From Aegilops tauschii subsp. strangulata (lineage: Eukaryota > Streptophyta > Magnoliopsida > Poales > Poaceae), in assembly GCF_002575655.3 (NCBI RefSeq), contig NC_053035.3, positions 505,268,601 to 505,332,600 of the forward strand: a stretch of 64,000 nucleotides of DNA, written 5' to 3'. A program made the position numbers and the translations under genes. Of this stretch, positions 45,807 to 55,923 are shown in pieces. The notes under the pieces were generated by a model. The model saw nothing but the letters and a program-made list of their open reading frames with translations, was not told the origin of the DNA and did no database searches. Within the stretch, counting starts at the first letter, position 1. Each line of letters opens with the position of its first letter.

Positions 45807-47527
45807 TGTTGGAAATATGCCCTAGAGGCAATAATAAAATGGTTATTATTATATTTCCTTGTTCATGATAATTGTCTATTGTTCATGCTTTAATCGTGTT
45901 ATCCGGAAATCGTAATACATATGTGAATACATGGACCATAACATGTCCCTAGTGAGCCTCTAGTTTACTAGCTCGTTAATCAATAGATGGTTACGGTTTC
46001 CTGACCATGGACATTGAATGTCATTGATAACGGGATCACATCATTAGGAGAATGATGTGACGGACAAGACCCAATCCTAAGCATAGCACTAGATCGTGTA
46101 GTTCGTTTGCTAAAGCTTTTCTAATGTAAAGTATCATTTCCTTAGACCATGAGATCGTGCAACTCCCGGATACCGTTGGAATGCTTTGGGTGTACCAAAC
46201 GTCACAACGTAACTGGGTGGCTATAAAGGTGCACTACAGGTATCTCTGAAAGTGTCTGTTGGGTTGGCTCGGATCGAGACTGGGATTTGTCACTCCGTAT
46301 GACGGAGAGGTATCTCTGGGCCCACTCGGTATTGCATCATCATAATGAGCTCAATGTGACTAAGTAGTTAGTCACGGGATCATGCATTACGGAACGAGTA
46401 AAGTGACTTGCCGGTAACGAGATTGAACGAGGTATTGGGATACCGACGATCGAATCTCGGGCAAGTAACGTACCGATTGACAAAGAGAATTGTATACGGG
46501 ATTGCTTGAATCCTCGACATCGTGGTTCATCCGATAAGATCATCGTGGAACATGTGGGAGCCAACATGGGTATCCATATCCCGCTGTTGGTTATTGGCTA
46601 GAGAGGTGTCTCGGTCATGTCTGCATGATTCCCGAACCCGTAGGGTCTACACACTTAAGGTTCGATGACGCTAGGGTTATAAGGAAGGTTTGTATGTGAT
46701 TACCGAATGTTGTTCGGAGTCCCGGATGAGATCCCGGACGTCACGAGGAGTTCCGGAATGGTCCGGAGGTAAAGATTTATATATGGGAAGTCACCATACG
46801 GTCAGCGGAAATATTCGGGGTATACCGGTATTGTACCGGGGCCACCGGAGGGGTTCCGGGGGTCCACCGGGAGGGTCCACCTGCCCCGGAGGGCCTTATG
46901 GGCTGTAGGTGGAAGGGAACCAGCCCTTAGTGGGCTGGGCGCCAAACCCCCTAGGGCCCATGCGCCTAGGGTTTGGGGGAAACCCTAAAGGGGGGCGCCC
47001 CCCTTGCTTGGGGGGCAAGCCACCTCCCCCTTGGTCGCCGCCCCCCCTCTAGATCCCATCTAGAGGGGCCGGCCCCCTTCCCCCTTCTCCCTATAAATAG
47101 AGGGGTGAGGGGAGGGCTGCATGACGACATCCAAGGCGCAGCCCCTCCCCTCCCCAACACCTCTCCTCCTCCGCGTGTGCTTGGCGAAGCCCTGCCGGAG
47201 AACTGTCACTCCACCACCACCACGCCGTCGTGCTGCTGTTGGAGCCTTCTTCCTCAACCTCTCCCTCCTCCTTGCTGGATCAAGGCGTGGGAGACGTCAC
47301 CGCTCCGTACGTGTGTTGAACGCGGAGGTGCCGTCCGTTCGGCGCTTGGATCATCGGTGATTTGGATCACGACAAGTACGACTCCATCAACCCCGTTCTC
47401 TTGAACGCTTCCACTCGCGATCTACAAGGGTATGTAGATGCACTCCTCCCCTCTCGTTGCTAGTAAACTCCATAGATTGAAATTGGCGATGCGTAGAAAA
47501 TTTTAATTTCTGCTACGATCCCCAACA
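45807..47527 (+). repeat. Angela LTR B, solo LTR-like (1721 bp)
   Basis: Complete LTR flanked by perfect 5-bp repeats GCCTC (45802-45806 and 47528-47532). No internal sequence adjoins it on either side. Near-identical to the LTR at 41661-43375. Confidence 0.9.
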
Positions 47528-47900
47528 GCCTCGGTGTACGAATGGGTGGGCGGATGGGATGGGAGTGGGGAACCATGGCTTAGGGACGCGCTTGTCCGAA
47601 ATGTGGGGTAAGTTACGAAAGTACCCCCACCAGTTTGACCTAGGCGGTTCTTTCGGTTCAGGGGTATCACGGGCATTTCGCGTGTCGGGATTTCGCAGGA
47701 GGTGGGAGTTTTCGCGCGCGTTGTAATTTTGGAATAGCAAGGTGTGGGTTGATATGGAGGTAGTTGTTGGAGCACAATGAGACAAAGATATATCTTAAAT
47801 ATTTCGGGGTAACAAGGCGCGGGTTGAAATTTCCGAACAAGCCCAACGTGTACTGTACCAAATCAATTCGCACTTCCGTCGATGAAAAAACAAAAAGAAA
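47528..47900. other. Probable CACTA continuation right of LTR B
   Basis: Continues the sequence interrupted at 41660/45806. It carries TTTCGCGTGTCGGG/TTTCGCAGGAGG-type motifs and a duplicated TGTACTGTACCAAATCAATTC (47849 and 47935). The right boundary is uncertain. Confidence 0.4.
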
Positions 47901-48100
47901 TCAATTCACAGCACACAAGAGAGTCTAGTCCCGTGTACTGTACCAAATCAATTCGCACTACAAATGTCATTCAAAACTTTGAATTCGTGTTATGTTCAAT
48001 TAAAATACTTCGCTACGTGTATAATGCATGCAACCTGCTACTCAAATGAACATTTTAGTGCATTCCAAACATATATACTACCGCTTTAATATGAACTAAA

Positions 48101-48222
48101 TTTGAATTCGTTTCTCTATTTGAATAAGATCTACATTAATGATTGCTGTGAAGTCAAACCATTTGAATTCGTTTCTCTATTTTAATAAGATCTACAATCA
48201 TCATTATTGTCAAGTTAAACCA
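48101..48222. repeat. Tandem repeat, 61-bp unit, two copies
   Basis: Units begin TTTGAATTCGTTTCTCTATT at 48101 and 48162 and end AAACCA. They differ at a handful of positions. Confidence 0.85.
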
Positions 48223-48448
48223 TCGTTTGTGTATTATCTTCACAGCACACCACATGATTACTCTCGAGTTAGATATGAACTATGTGTACTATATGAACTC
48301 GAACTCGATTTTTTTAATCCACTTTATGTTGATTTCAAATCACAGTACATTTCAAGCTCTAGCTAGATCTTCATAATCTAAACCATGTCTCATATGTATA
48401 ATGTGTTTATGACATAATGTATGGTGCCCCGCCCCCTACGCCTACAAG

Positions 48449-48672
48449 TATTTAGATGTGAGTTGCAAACACCACACATTACCACAAATTCAAATAAAAT
48501 GTGAGATTGTTCGATATATAGTATTGTTTAGATTGTTCGATATTTAGTTGTAAGCTGCAAACGCCATACATTATCACAAATTCATATAAAATGTGAGAAT
48601 GTTCGATATATAGTATGGTTTAGATTGTTCGACATTTAGCTGTGAGTTGCAAACACCATGCATTATCACATT
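48449..48672. repeat. Tandem repeat, 92-bp unit, about 2.4 copies
   Basis: TATTTAG starts each unit at 48449, 48541 and 48633 (first base C in the third). Shared blocks are GAGTTGCAAACACCA, ATTATCACAAATTCA and TTGTTCGATATATAGTAT. Confidence 0.85.
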
Positions 48673-49567
48673 ATGGTATAACATGTGCAAAACCACAGCA
48701 CGCGTATCACCGCTATATTCACGCATGCATATGTTTATAACACTATGATCTCGTATTCAAATATATGAATCCACTTTCATATCAAATTATGATCTTTGTT
48801 AGTCTCTTACACCCACACAATCCTCTAACATTTGTAGCTAGCACTAACTTTCTCTCGTGCATGCACACGCCCTCCTCGCCCTCCCCCTCCCTCAGCATTC
48901 TATCCATCGCGCACAATTTTTTTTCTTTAGGTCGTTCTCCCACAGTCTCCACAACTCCTTTCCGACACACACTGATCGATAAACCTCTCCAACGTCTGCC
49001 TACAACATACGTACACATGCACCTTCCATCTCCTACTTTCTGTGTCCATGCCTCGTGTCTCTCATACGGTCCCACACACGTGTAAACTCTCGCCCCTCTT
49101 TTCATCGATCTCACAACCGCACACTCCTCCCCCTATCTAGCTAGTAGCTCGGCCTCTCGCACCACCTCCTAGCTCCATTCTCTCTGTCTATCCGTCTCAC
49201 TGGGCCTTATTTGCCTCTAACAAATGTATGTACACCGACCGATCTCCCGCTATACATATAGCTAGCTAGGTCCTTATAACTCGTTTTTTCCCATGCGTCG
49301 ATCGATCTACCTCATTAGTTATGTCTCTCCCTTCCTCCGACAAACAATAATTGATCTACCGATCTAGTTAGGTTTGCTTAGCAAACACATGGTTCCCCTT
49401 CATCATCCATGCATGCGTCCCCACAGATCTATCATGCACAGGCACACACAGAAACACATCCCCACTCTTATTGATAATATTGCGGTTCTACCCTCAGTTT
49501 GTCTAGTAGGCCTCTCCCACCATCTTCGAGAAGCAACTCCATCACCCATCCAACACTCTACCCCTCT

Positions 49568-49608
<41 letters not shown>

Positions 49609-50160
49609 CCAACCTATTTCCCGTCCTTCAGTTATGTATGGATGTCGACTCATCTCCCTCAACACATAGCTGGGTCTCTCCTTCTCAACACATATATGAG
49701 TCGTTCTACCTCTCTAGTTAGGCCTCTCCCTCCCCCTCCCCCCCCACCCCCCACACACACACCGATACATCGAGCGCTCTAGTCATGTCTCCCTGTCACA
49801 CACAAACTTGCCCTGTGCCCTCTAACGTTCTGGTAGGTCAGTCACCCTATATCTTTGACTTGCACACACACAATTTCGATGGCTCTCTTCATCCATCTCG
49901 CACCCACCCACTTGATCCTCTCTTCGACTCTCTCGATATCTATGACCCCTCCCTCTCTTCTCATGGATCGCCCCCTCTGGCCCTCTTTATATGATATGGA
50001 TATGCCTCTATTTCACACACATTGCATGCAAAATTTTGTTTGAGATGTCATCGACACATATTCCCACAAATACATTCACGAAATCACCACACCCCCCAAA
50101 CAAAAAACACTCACGAACGCACACACCATCTGTCTAGGTTTGTATCTCTCTCATACACAC
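48673..50160. repeat. Pyrimidine-rich, degenerate repeat region with (CT)n
   Basis: CT/CA-rich sequence with no convincing gene. A phrase of the type GATCTAGTTAGGTCTCTCCCTCC recurs in degraded form (49240-49275, 49320-49375, 49500-49520, 49700-49740, 49770-49790), often followed by ACACACAC and CGAT/CGATC. A pure (TC)n run lies at about 49571-49605. It could be an old tandem array or an unclassified repeat. Confidence 0.45.
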
Positions 50161-50564
50161 CCACGTAGGTGGGGGACGTGCACGAAGATAAGAGGTGCAC
50201 GCACGGCGCACGTACTCCCGTCTCTTTCCCAACCACACCCGCGCGGGTACACGGTGGAGCTCATTTCTCTACGAAAAGGTAGCCCACGTGGTAATTTGAC
50301 ACGTGTACTGGTTGTCCACTTGATGAAGGATCGTCTACCACGGGTGAACAAACAAATTGCGACTTGACGCGTTATGTTAAAAAAGAGGTAAACCATGTGG
50401 GGCCTACCTTAGAGGCAAGGTTCTGTACACTCGAGATGCTCTGTACGTATTACTTTTGATGTGTCCCGTCAACTCGTAGAACGAGGAGAAGCTTGCTTAC
50501 TACACCGTCTCCCCCGCCCACGGGTGCGGTGGCTCGCAGGATGAGGTGAAGCTTGCTTACTATA
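50161..50564. other. Low-copy-looking sequence with G-box motifs
   Basis: Contains CCCACGTGG (50282-50290) and ACACGTGT (50299-50306), both ACGT-core motifs. No coding frame supported. The phrase GGTGGCTCGCAGGAYGAGG.GAA at about 50529 recurs at 50842, with a MITE in between. Confidence 0.3.
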
Positions 50565-50803
50565 CTACTCATTGTATATTGGTTTATTGGTCCCCATTGT
50601 ATATTGTGTCAAATTTTGACTATAGATTGAACTAACAAATCGTTCGTGCATGTTACCAAAAATTATATCATTGAAAACTATGTTGAAATACGAATCCAAC
50701 GATATAATTTTTGTTGACATGCATTAACATTTTGTTAGCTAAATATTTGGTAAAAATTTGGCACAAACTACAAAGGTGACCTATAAACCAGGACGGGGTA
50801 GTA
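50565..50803. mobile_element. Stowaway-type MITE, about 240 bp
   Basis: Near-palindromic. GTTTATTGGTCCCCATTGTA at the left pairs with AGGTGACCTATAAACC at the right, and TTGACTATAG..ACTAACAAAT pairs with ATTTTGTTAGCTAAATAT. The right end GGACGGGGTAGTA is close to the Stowaway terminus GGACGGAGGTAGTA, while the left terminus is decayed. I recall this as a common Triticeae Mariner/Stowaway family. Confidence 0.7.
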
Positions 50804-50874
50804 GTACTACGCCTTACGCCCGCTCCCTCGCCCACGCGCGCGGTGGCTCGCAGGACGAGGAGAAAAATTTACTA

Positions 50875-51066
50875 CTCCCTCCGTTTACTCCTCGTCCCTA
50901 CCTTGGTTAGAGAGATTATCATATTGTTTGGAATATATGTCCTTTAGTAGATTTCAATATGAACTACTAGTACATACTCCAAACACTGATGTATATAGAC
51001 GTATTTTAGAGTGTATATTCACTCATTTTGCTCCGTATGTAGTCCATATTGAAACGGACGTAATAG
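50875..51066. mobile_element. Stowaway-type MITE (Thalos-like), diverged
   Basis: Starts CTCCCTCCGTTTACTCC after a TA. The core has TTTGCTCCGTATGTAGTCCA and ATGTATATAGACGTATTTTAGA, familiar from the Thalos family. The right terminus (ACGGACGTAATAG, then TA) is degraded. Confidence 0.75.
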
Positions 51067-51344
51067 TACGCACTCTCCCTCGCCCCTCGACCCTCGCCCA
51101 CGTGGTGGACGTGCAGCAATTCATTCGGTCTCATATAGCTAGAACGATATATATTGCAGTACCATTATTGCTCAACTTCTCGAAGAGGCGAACAGCCAAT
51201 CGCAAGGTTAATATTTTGGAGATGCCAAGCGCAAGGTTTATAGGAGAACGAGTAGTAGGTGCCGCGTCATTTATAAATAAAGTTTTTTTTCTTCAGTGGC
51301 ACGTACGCAATATAAATAGGTTCATATGGAGAGAAAAGTAAACC

Positions 51345-52035
51345 GCTCCACTATATACATAGGCAGGACGAGACTACACGGTTGCTTGATGGGGTTGCTC
51401 TCTTCAGTCTTCACACTCTCTTGCACAAAACGACTGTGGCCACATCTCTAACATCCCGGCGGATCACGTCCGCCGGGGGAAGGGGTGGATGCTTTTAGTG
51501 TAGATGCGGTCGCCGCCGCCAACGGCGAAAACCCACTGTCGGCACGTCCCGATCAGGGGTCCTCGCCGTTCTCTCTCACAAAGCCAGTGAGGTTGCCTTC
51601 GTCCATTGCTCACTGCCGCGACGTGAGCAGTTGCCTCCTCCCGCCTCCCTCCTCTAGGTTGAGCTACATCCCGACATCCCTCAGGTGCAACTCCCTTTAC
51701 AGCCGGCTTGCACCACTGCTCCAACTTCCCACATCACTCCATGTGGATATTTCTCTACTTCTTTGCCCCGCACATACCTCTACTGGCTTCTACGTACTGT
51801 ATTTGTGATGAGTTTATGTCTCATTAACTAGTCCCAGTAATCTTATTCTAATCACGCTTCTTCAATTTCTTTGCCACAGGGATGCTCATCTTGATTTTGG
51901 TGAAACTGCACAAAATGATCCGATGGTCAAAGGGTTGCAAACTTCATTTCTTTGGAAGCTCCAACGTTGCCAGCAAATTAAAGCCTGGTTAGGGTTTACG
52001 GTTCAAGGGCTAGGGATTGCATGGATTGTTTTTTC
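51345..52035 (+). pseudogene. Gene-like unit A (promoter plus exon-like blocks), unknown
   Basis: A TATA-like ACTATATACATAGG (51351-51364) is followed by a TCTTCACACTCTC leader and an open frame from 51485 (MDAFSVDAVAAANGENPLSA). A second block at about 51880-52030 after an intron-like gap contains TTGATTTTGGTGAAACTGCACAAA (reading GETAQNDPMVKGLQTS). Both blocks have counterparts in unit B at 54.1-55.8 kb. No known domain; protein composition is Ser/Leu/Pro-rich and not clearly constrained. It could be a transcribed noncoding gene, a young gene fragment or a decayed duplicate. Confidence 0.35.
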
Positions 52036-52040
52036 TTTAG

Positions 52041-52136
52041 CTGTCTCTATTCCAAAATAAGTGTCAACTTTAGTAGTAGTACAACTTTGTACTAAAGTTT
52101 GCATAAAGTTGAGACACTTATTTTGGAACGAGGGAG
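52041..52136. mobile_element. Short Stowaway-type MITE, about 96 bp
   Basis: ATTCCAAAATAAGTGTCAAC at the left pairs with GTTGAGACACTTATTTTGGAACGAGGGAG at the right. TA follows at 52137-52138. Forms one hairpin over nearly its whole length. The left terminus has drifted (CTGTCTC for CTCCCTC). Confidence 0.85.
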
Positions 52137-52138
52137 TA

Positions 52139-52889
52139 CATATTGGCTATGATCTGTCAATCATTGAGATGCAATAGCATGCATGTTAGTCTCCTTTGTA
52201 TTTGATGAAATGTTGCAACGGGCAACCTTGGACGCAAGATACATGAAACAGAAGTTGGAAGCTTCATAGCATTGTACAAATTTATCTTGCTGATAAATTA
52301 CAGTACGTACTATACTAGTACTATGTAAAGAGTTAGGTGTCGCACGGTGTCCAGAAAATATGGTGATAGTGTGAGGTGGGCCATGTAATCACTGAGCCTG
52401 CGTGTTTTCACTGCTCTCGCACTCCTCCGCTGAGAATAGAGAAAATTGTAATCTAGTAGTACCTCCTTTCGCCGAAAGCGTGCGACATCCAGTAGTCCTA
52501 CCACCTTAGTAATAATGACCAATGAGCCGTCAAATCACATAGACCCAGCAGTAAGTTGGACGGACGAAGCAGCCATCACTCTTGAATCCGCTTCTCCCTT
52601 CAACGCAGGCGCCAGTGAGAGGTCGCGTCCGCTCTGCCCGGGCATGAATGCGGCACCGATTCTTTGGAGCGGCGCTGACCGTTTCGGGCGGGAAGCATGC
52701 GCGGGCGATGGAGGGGCTTTGGGTGGGCCAGGCTAGTCAGGAGCGGGCGTGGCAGCTGTCCCGCCTGTCCCGACCGGACGCCCGGAAACGAGAGGATGCA
52801 CCAACTCTCGCGGCTAAATCGTACACTACACACCTTCTCTCTGTAGGAGTAGGTCGATGTGTCGCTCTCTCTAACACACACATGTTGTT

Positions 52890-52890
<1 letters not shown>
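52139..52890. other. Low-copy-looking sequence without recognised gene
   Basis: Nothing assignable. The overlapping open frames of 70-100 codons at 52515-52900 run on both strands in a GC-rich patch and have no recognisable motifs. Confidence 0.3.

Positions 52891-52921
<31 letters not shown>
52891..52921. repeat. (AC)n microsatellite
   Basis: About 15 AC units without interruption. Confidence 0.95.
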
Positions 52922-52923
<2 letters not shown>

Positions 52924-52924
52924 C

Positions 52925-53070
52925 GAGGTAAAATGAGTCTATATCTCAATTAATGAAGACTTGCATGTTACCATCCATATGTTACTACCTACTATGAAAG
53001 TAGTAACATAGACTAGTAACATATGCATGTTACTGGTCCAAGTTACTCACCACTATGACCAGCCTAGCAA
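52925..53070. mobile_element. Probable MITE remnant
   Basis: ATGTTACTACCTACTATGAAAG, CATAGACTAGTAACATATGC and the end CACTATGACCAGCCTAG are familiar from abundant Triticeae MITEs of the GGCTGGTCATAGTG type. Only one terminus is clear. Confidence 0.4.
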
Positions 53071-53803
53071 TGTAACCAAACGCTCCTTACTCTGCCTTGT
53101 TATCTCCCCCGGAAACCCAATGCATGGAGGGCAACTACGCGTTGATGCATGTGAGTTAATGCGTGGCCCTGCATGGTAGCTAAAACGGCATCTCTTAGTT
53201 GTCATGATTAATTGTTGCGTTTAGAGACAGAAATCGGGGCTTTGATTGGAAGAAGGACCGGTCAAGTTTCTCCTTCTCCTGCAATTTGCTTGCACCTAGT
53301 TTTAAAAAAATTCTGCTTGCACCTTGGTCCCGCTGCACCTTCTAACGTGACTTATTACACCTAGACGGAGGGAGTAGTACGAGATAAGGTGGCACACTGA
53401 CTTAGGTCGAATACAAGTGCCCAAAATTGTGTGCATGTTATAATAAGGATTCACTTAAAATAGTACGTGAGCAAACATAGGGATCAATTGGATAGTGTTC
53501 ACGAGCAATAGCGAGATGTGTGAGGTAAGATACACCGCTGGCGCTTTTAATTTTTCTTATTAATTTGTTTGTTTCACCCTCTGGCTGGTGGGACCCAACG
53601 TACTACGTGGAGAAAAGTAAGGTGACTAAGGCTGCATTATTTTTGTACTACCAACACTGCTTTAAATCCCAAAAGACCTTACCACCAAAGCCACATGAAA
53701 CGATTATGATTTAAATCCCAATGACTCCCACGCAAAAAAAGGCATGGTTGTCACACGAATGCAGGAATGTATTAAAGGTTATTTTCCTCTCGTTAAACAT
53801 AAC
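53071..53803. other. Low-copy-looking sequence, MITE scrap
   Basis: A Stowaway-like end (GACGGAGGGAGTA) lies at 53365-53377 without a partner. No gene seen. Confidence 0.3.
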
Positions 53804-53877
53804 GTGGGGGTGGTGTAGCTGGTTAGCCTGTTCGCTCATCAAACTTGAGTTCTCGGTTTCGATAACTACACTTGAGC
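53804..53877 (+). pseudogene. tRNA-like sequence (degenerate tRNA or SINE head)
   Basis: GTGGGGGTGGTGTAGCTGGT.. contains a full A-box match (TGGTGTAGCTGG) and, 35 bp on, a B-box-like GGTTTCGATAAC with one extra T. The arm between holds CTCATCA, which would place CAT at the anticodon position. The 3' acceptor side does not pair well with the 5' GGGGGTG. Decayed tRNA-Met(e) or a tRNA-derived SINE start are both possible. Confidence 0.35.
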
Positions 53878-54074
53878 ATAATTTTTTTTTGTTCGACTTC
53901 TTTCTTCCACCCAATGACAGGTAGGCCCCGCATGACAGAGAGAGAAAGTGATCTGGGGCGGTGTCAAAATGGATGGATACGGAGCTATACGATCTCGTAG
54001 TGACCGTATAATCACCTCATTACGTATACGCTGCAGCCTCGACGCTTGTTTTCTAGGGTTTGCACTCTTCACAC

Positions 54075-55800
54075 TCTCTCTCCAGTATATATATACACGC
54101 TGGAGCCTCAGCGCTTGTAGTTGATCTCTTCACACTCTCTCACCCTCTCCAGATCTAAACAAGACTTCGTTGGCCTCTCTCTCTCCCCTCACTGCTGGTC
54201 AAAGAGCCGGCAGGATCCGTCCGTCGGGAAGGGAAGGAGGCTTAACGTTGTCGCCGTCGGCGAGGGAGGGAATCCACTACCGGCGCAGCTGTTCTCTTTC
54301 ACCCAGCGGCAGCGTGGGAGGGCCTCCGACCCCTTCTTCCTCGCCGCCGTACATAGTGTGGGCCGAACGGCCTCCGGTCGCCCACCGAACCACACCCCAA
54401 GAACCTTAAGGTATACCTCTTTACTTATTCCACATGCATTGCTCTAGCTGCATGTGGGCTTTTTCCGCTTCTGCACTCGAATCTAGGTGTTGGATCCAAC
54501 AGGAAAGTTGTGGCGAAAGTTGTATAGCACGAATCTAGGACGTGGTTCAAAGAGAAAAGGAAGGGGGGAAAGTACTAGTACAGACTGGCTATCCAGCACC
54601 TACGTTAGTCGAAAAGGGGAAACAATGACAAACGCAGTACACACATCTGTAATGAACTGATCTTTTGTTTTGGGGGACAAGGCTGTAGAGTTTGAGCGGG
54701 ACTAGATTTGCTGCGCTCACATAGGGAAAGGTGTCTAAAGATAACAAAACTGAGTCCAACACAAATATGCTCCTTGGTTTTTTTGTTCTTTGTTGCAACA
54801 GGCTGTGCATCACCCCTTCATACATCGGTAGATGCGCATGGTGCTGGTGCGTCCACTGTCCCGTGCAACTCTTTAGCTGTTGTTAATCTAAGGCCCTATT
54901 TGGTTAAAAACTCCCTAGTCCCTACCTGCTTGGTTCCAGGGACTAAACATGGACTAGAGGTTATTAAATGACATGCTAAAAGACCATGTTACACCTAGTA
55001 ATGAACTAATAGAGACAAGCTGCGATGCGGAGCAGGGGCAACTGTTGGAAAAAGTCCCAAAAAGACTCTCCCTCGGGGTCTTCTTTCTTTAGTCCCTAAA
55101 AGTCCCTCCTGTTTGGTTTAGATGGGACTGACACGGACTTTTTTTAGTCCCTACACCAAAATGTCCCTGTAAACAAACACCCTCTAATAATGCCGCTGGA
55201 AAATTGATGCAATGCCACAGTTAAAAGCAAATTACATGTTTAACAAATTTTATTGTTAATATAATCTCTCTGTTAATATTAATCAATGCCACCGTTTGAG
55301 AAATACTACTGTCTTGCTTTCTTTCCCATTTAGATAAGTTTGATGCTTGTTTTTGTTGGCTTCTTGTCATCCACCATTCTTGACCACTAGTTGTTTCCTT
55401 TGCACATCTGTGTAAACAGGGTTATCTACTTCACCTTGTTGCTATTGTGACCTTTTGTTGCACTGCACAAAACATTTTTGTTTTAAGAGTGTTTTGTGCA
55501 GTTCAACCAAAATGTCACACCGACAACGTTCCTTGATTGCTTGATCTTAGTGGAACTGCACAAGAGGAGATCTTACTTCCTATCCGTGTTGGCAAATTTG
55601 GTTCAGATCTTCTTCTTGTGAGTTGTTTGAATTCCGCGTCATCAGAGGTCAGTACTAGCCTTCTTTCACATGATTGTGCAGTGTGCTTTCATATGTTGTG
55701 CTACTTGTACGCTAATGTTGCTTGATTTTAGGGAACTGCACAAATGGAGACAAGACTTCCAATCTGTATGTGCACCGTAATATCCCATTGAGGTAAGATA
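54075..55800 (+). pseudogene. Gene-like unit B (promoter plus exon-like blocks), unknown
   Basis: A TATA-rich CAGTATATATATACACGCTG (54082-54101) and a CTCTTCACACTCTC leader precede a frame with VVAVGEGGNPLPAQLFSFTQ (about 54244-54303), similar in order to DAVAAANGENPLSA of unit A. A donor-like AAG|GTATAC lies at 54409-54415. Exon-like blocks follow at about 55553-55655 (GTAQEEILLPIRVGKF, donor GAG|GTCAGT) and 55733-55793 (GTAQMETRLPICMCTV, donor GAG|GTAAGA), each preceded by CTTGATYTTAG. The two are therefore duplicated exons. A MITE (54892-55184) sits in the intron-like part. I recognise no protein family. Confidence 0.35.
54892..55184. mobile_element. Tourist/PIF-Harbinger-type MITE, 293 bp
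   Basis: Left end GGCCCTATTTGGTTA, right end TGTAAACAAACACCCTC, flanked by TAA on both sides (54889-54891 and 55185-55187), the 3-bp target typical of this group. The inside carries AGTCCCT / AGGGACT motifs in both orientations. Confidence 0.7.
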
Positions 55801-55923
55801 AGGATATTTCACAACTGTTGGCCTGTATTTTGCCACTTTCATCTGAAAATTAACGTCGTTGTTTACTGTTATACTTGTGCTCCCTAATGGACATGCCAAA
55901 TCTTACATTGAAGGCGAAGCTTG

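Larger units (their letters stand above)
31707..47900. mobile_element. CACTA (En/Spm) transposon, left end intact, with several insertions
   Basis: Starts CACTACAAAAAAATATACTT immediately inside the Angela LTR. Subterminal sequence is rich in GGCCCAT/GGCCCGT units (about 32130-32930). Minus-strand exon-like blocks follow between 33370 and 41600, with introns rich in short repeats. Nested inside are a MITE, a solo LTR, an Angela piece and an Angela LTR. The right terminus (..TTGTAGTG) was not found: the sequence after 47527 still looks like CACTA flank to about 47.9 kb, then changes. No transposase domain is recognised, so I regard this as a non-autonomous or decayed element. The right boundary is approximate. 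Confidence 0.65.

Noticed and set aside
49571..49605. (CT)n as a promoter pyrimidine patch
   Set aside because: No TATA motif, leader or coding exon lies at a fitting distance; a simple microsatellite is enough to explain it.
52515..52953. Frames of 70-100 codons on both strands near the (AC)n run
   Set aside because: No recognisable motif, mutual overlap on opposite strands, and one includes the microsatellite.
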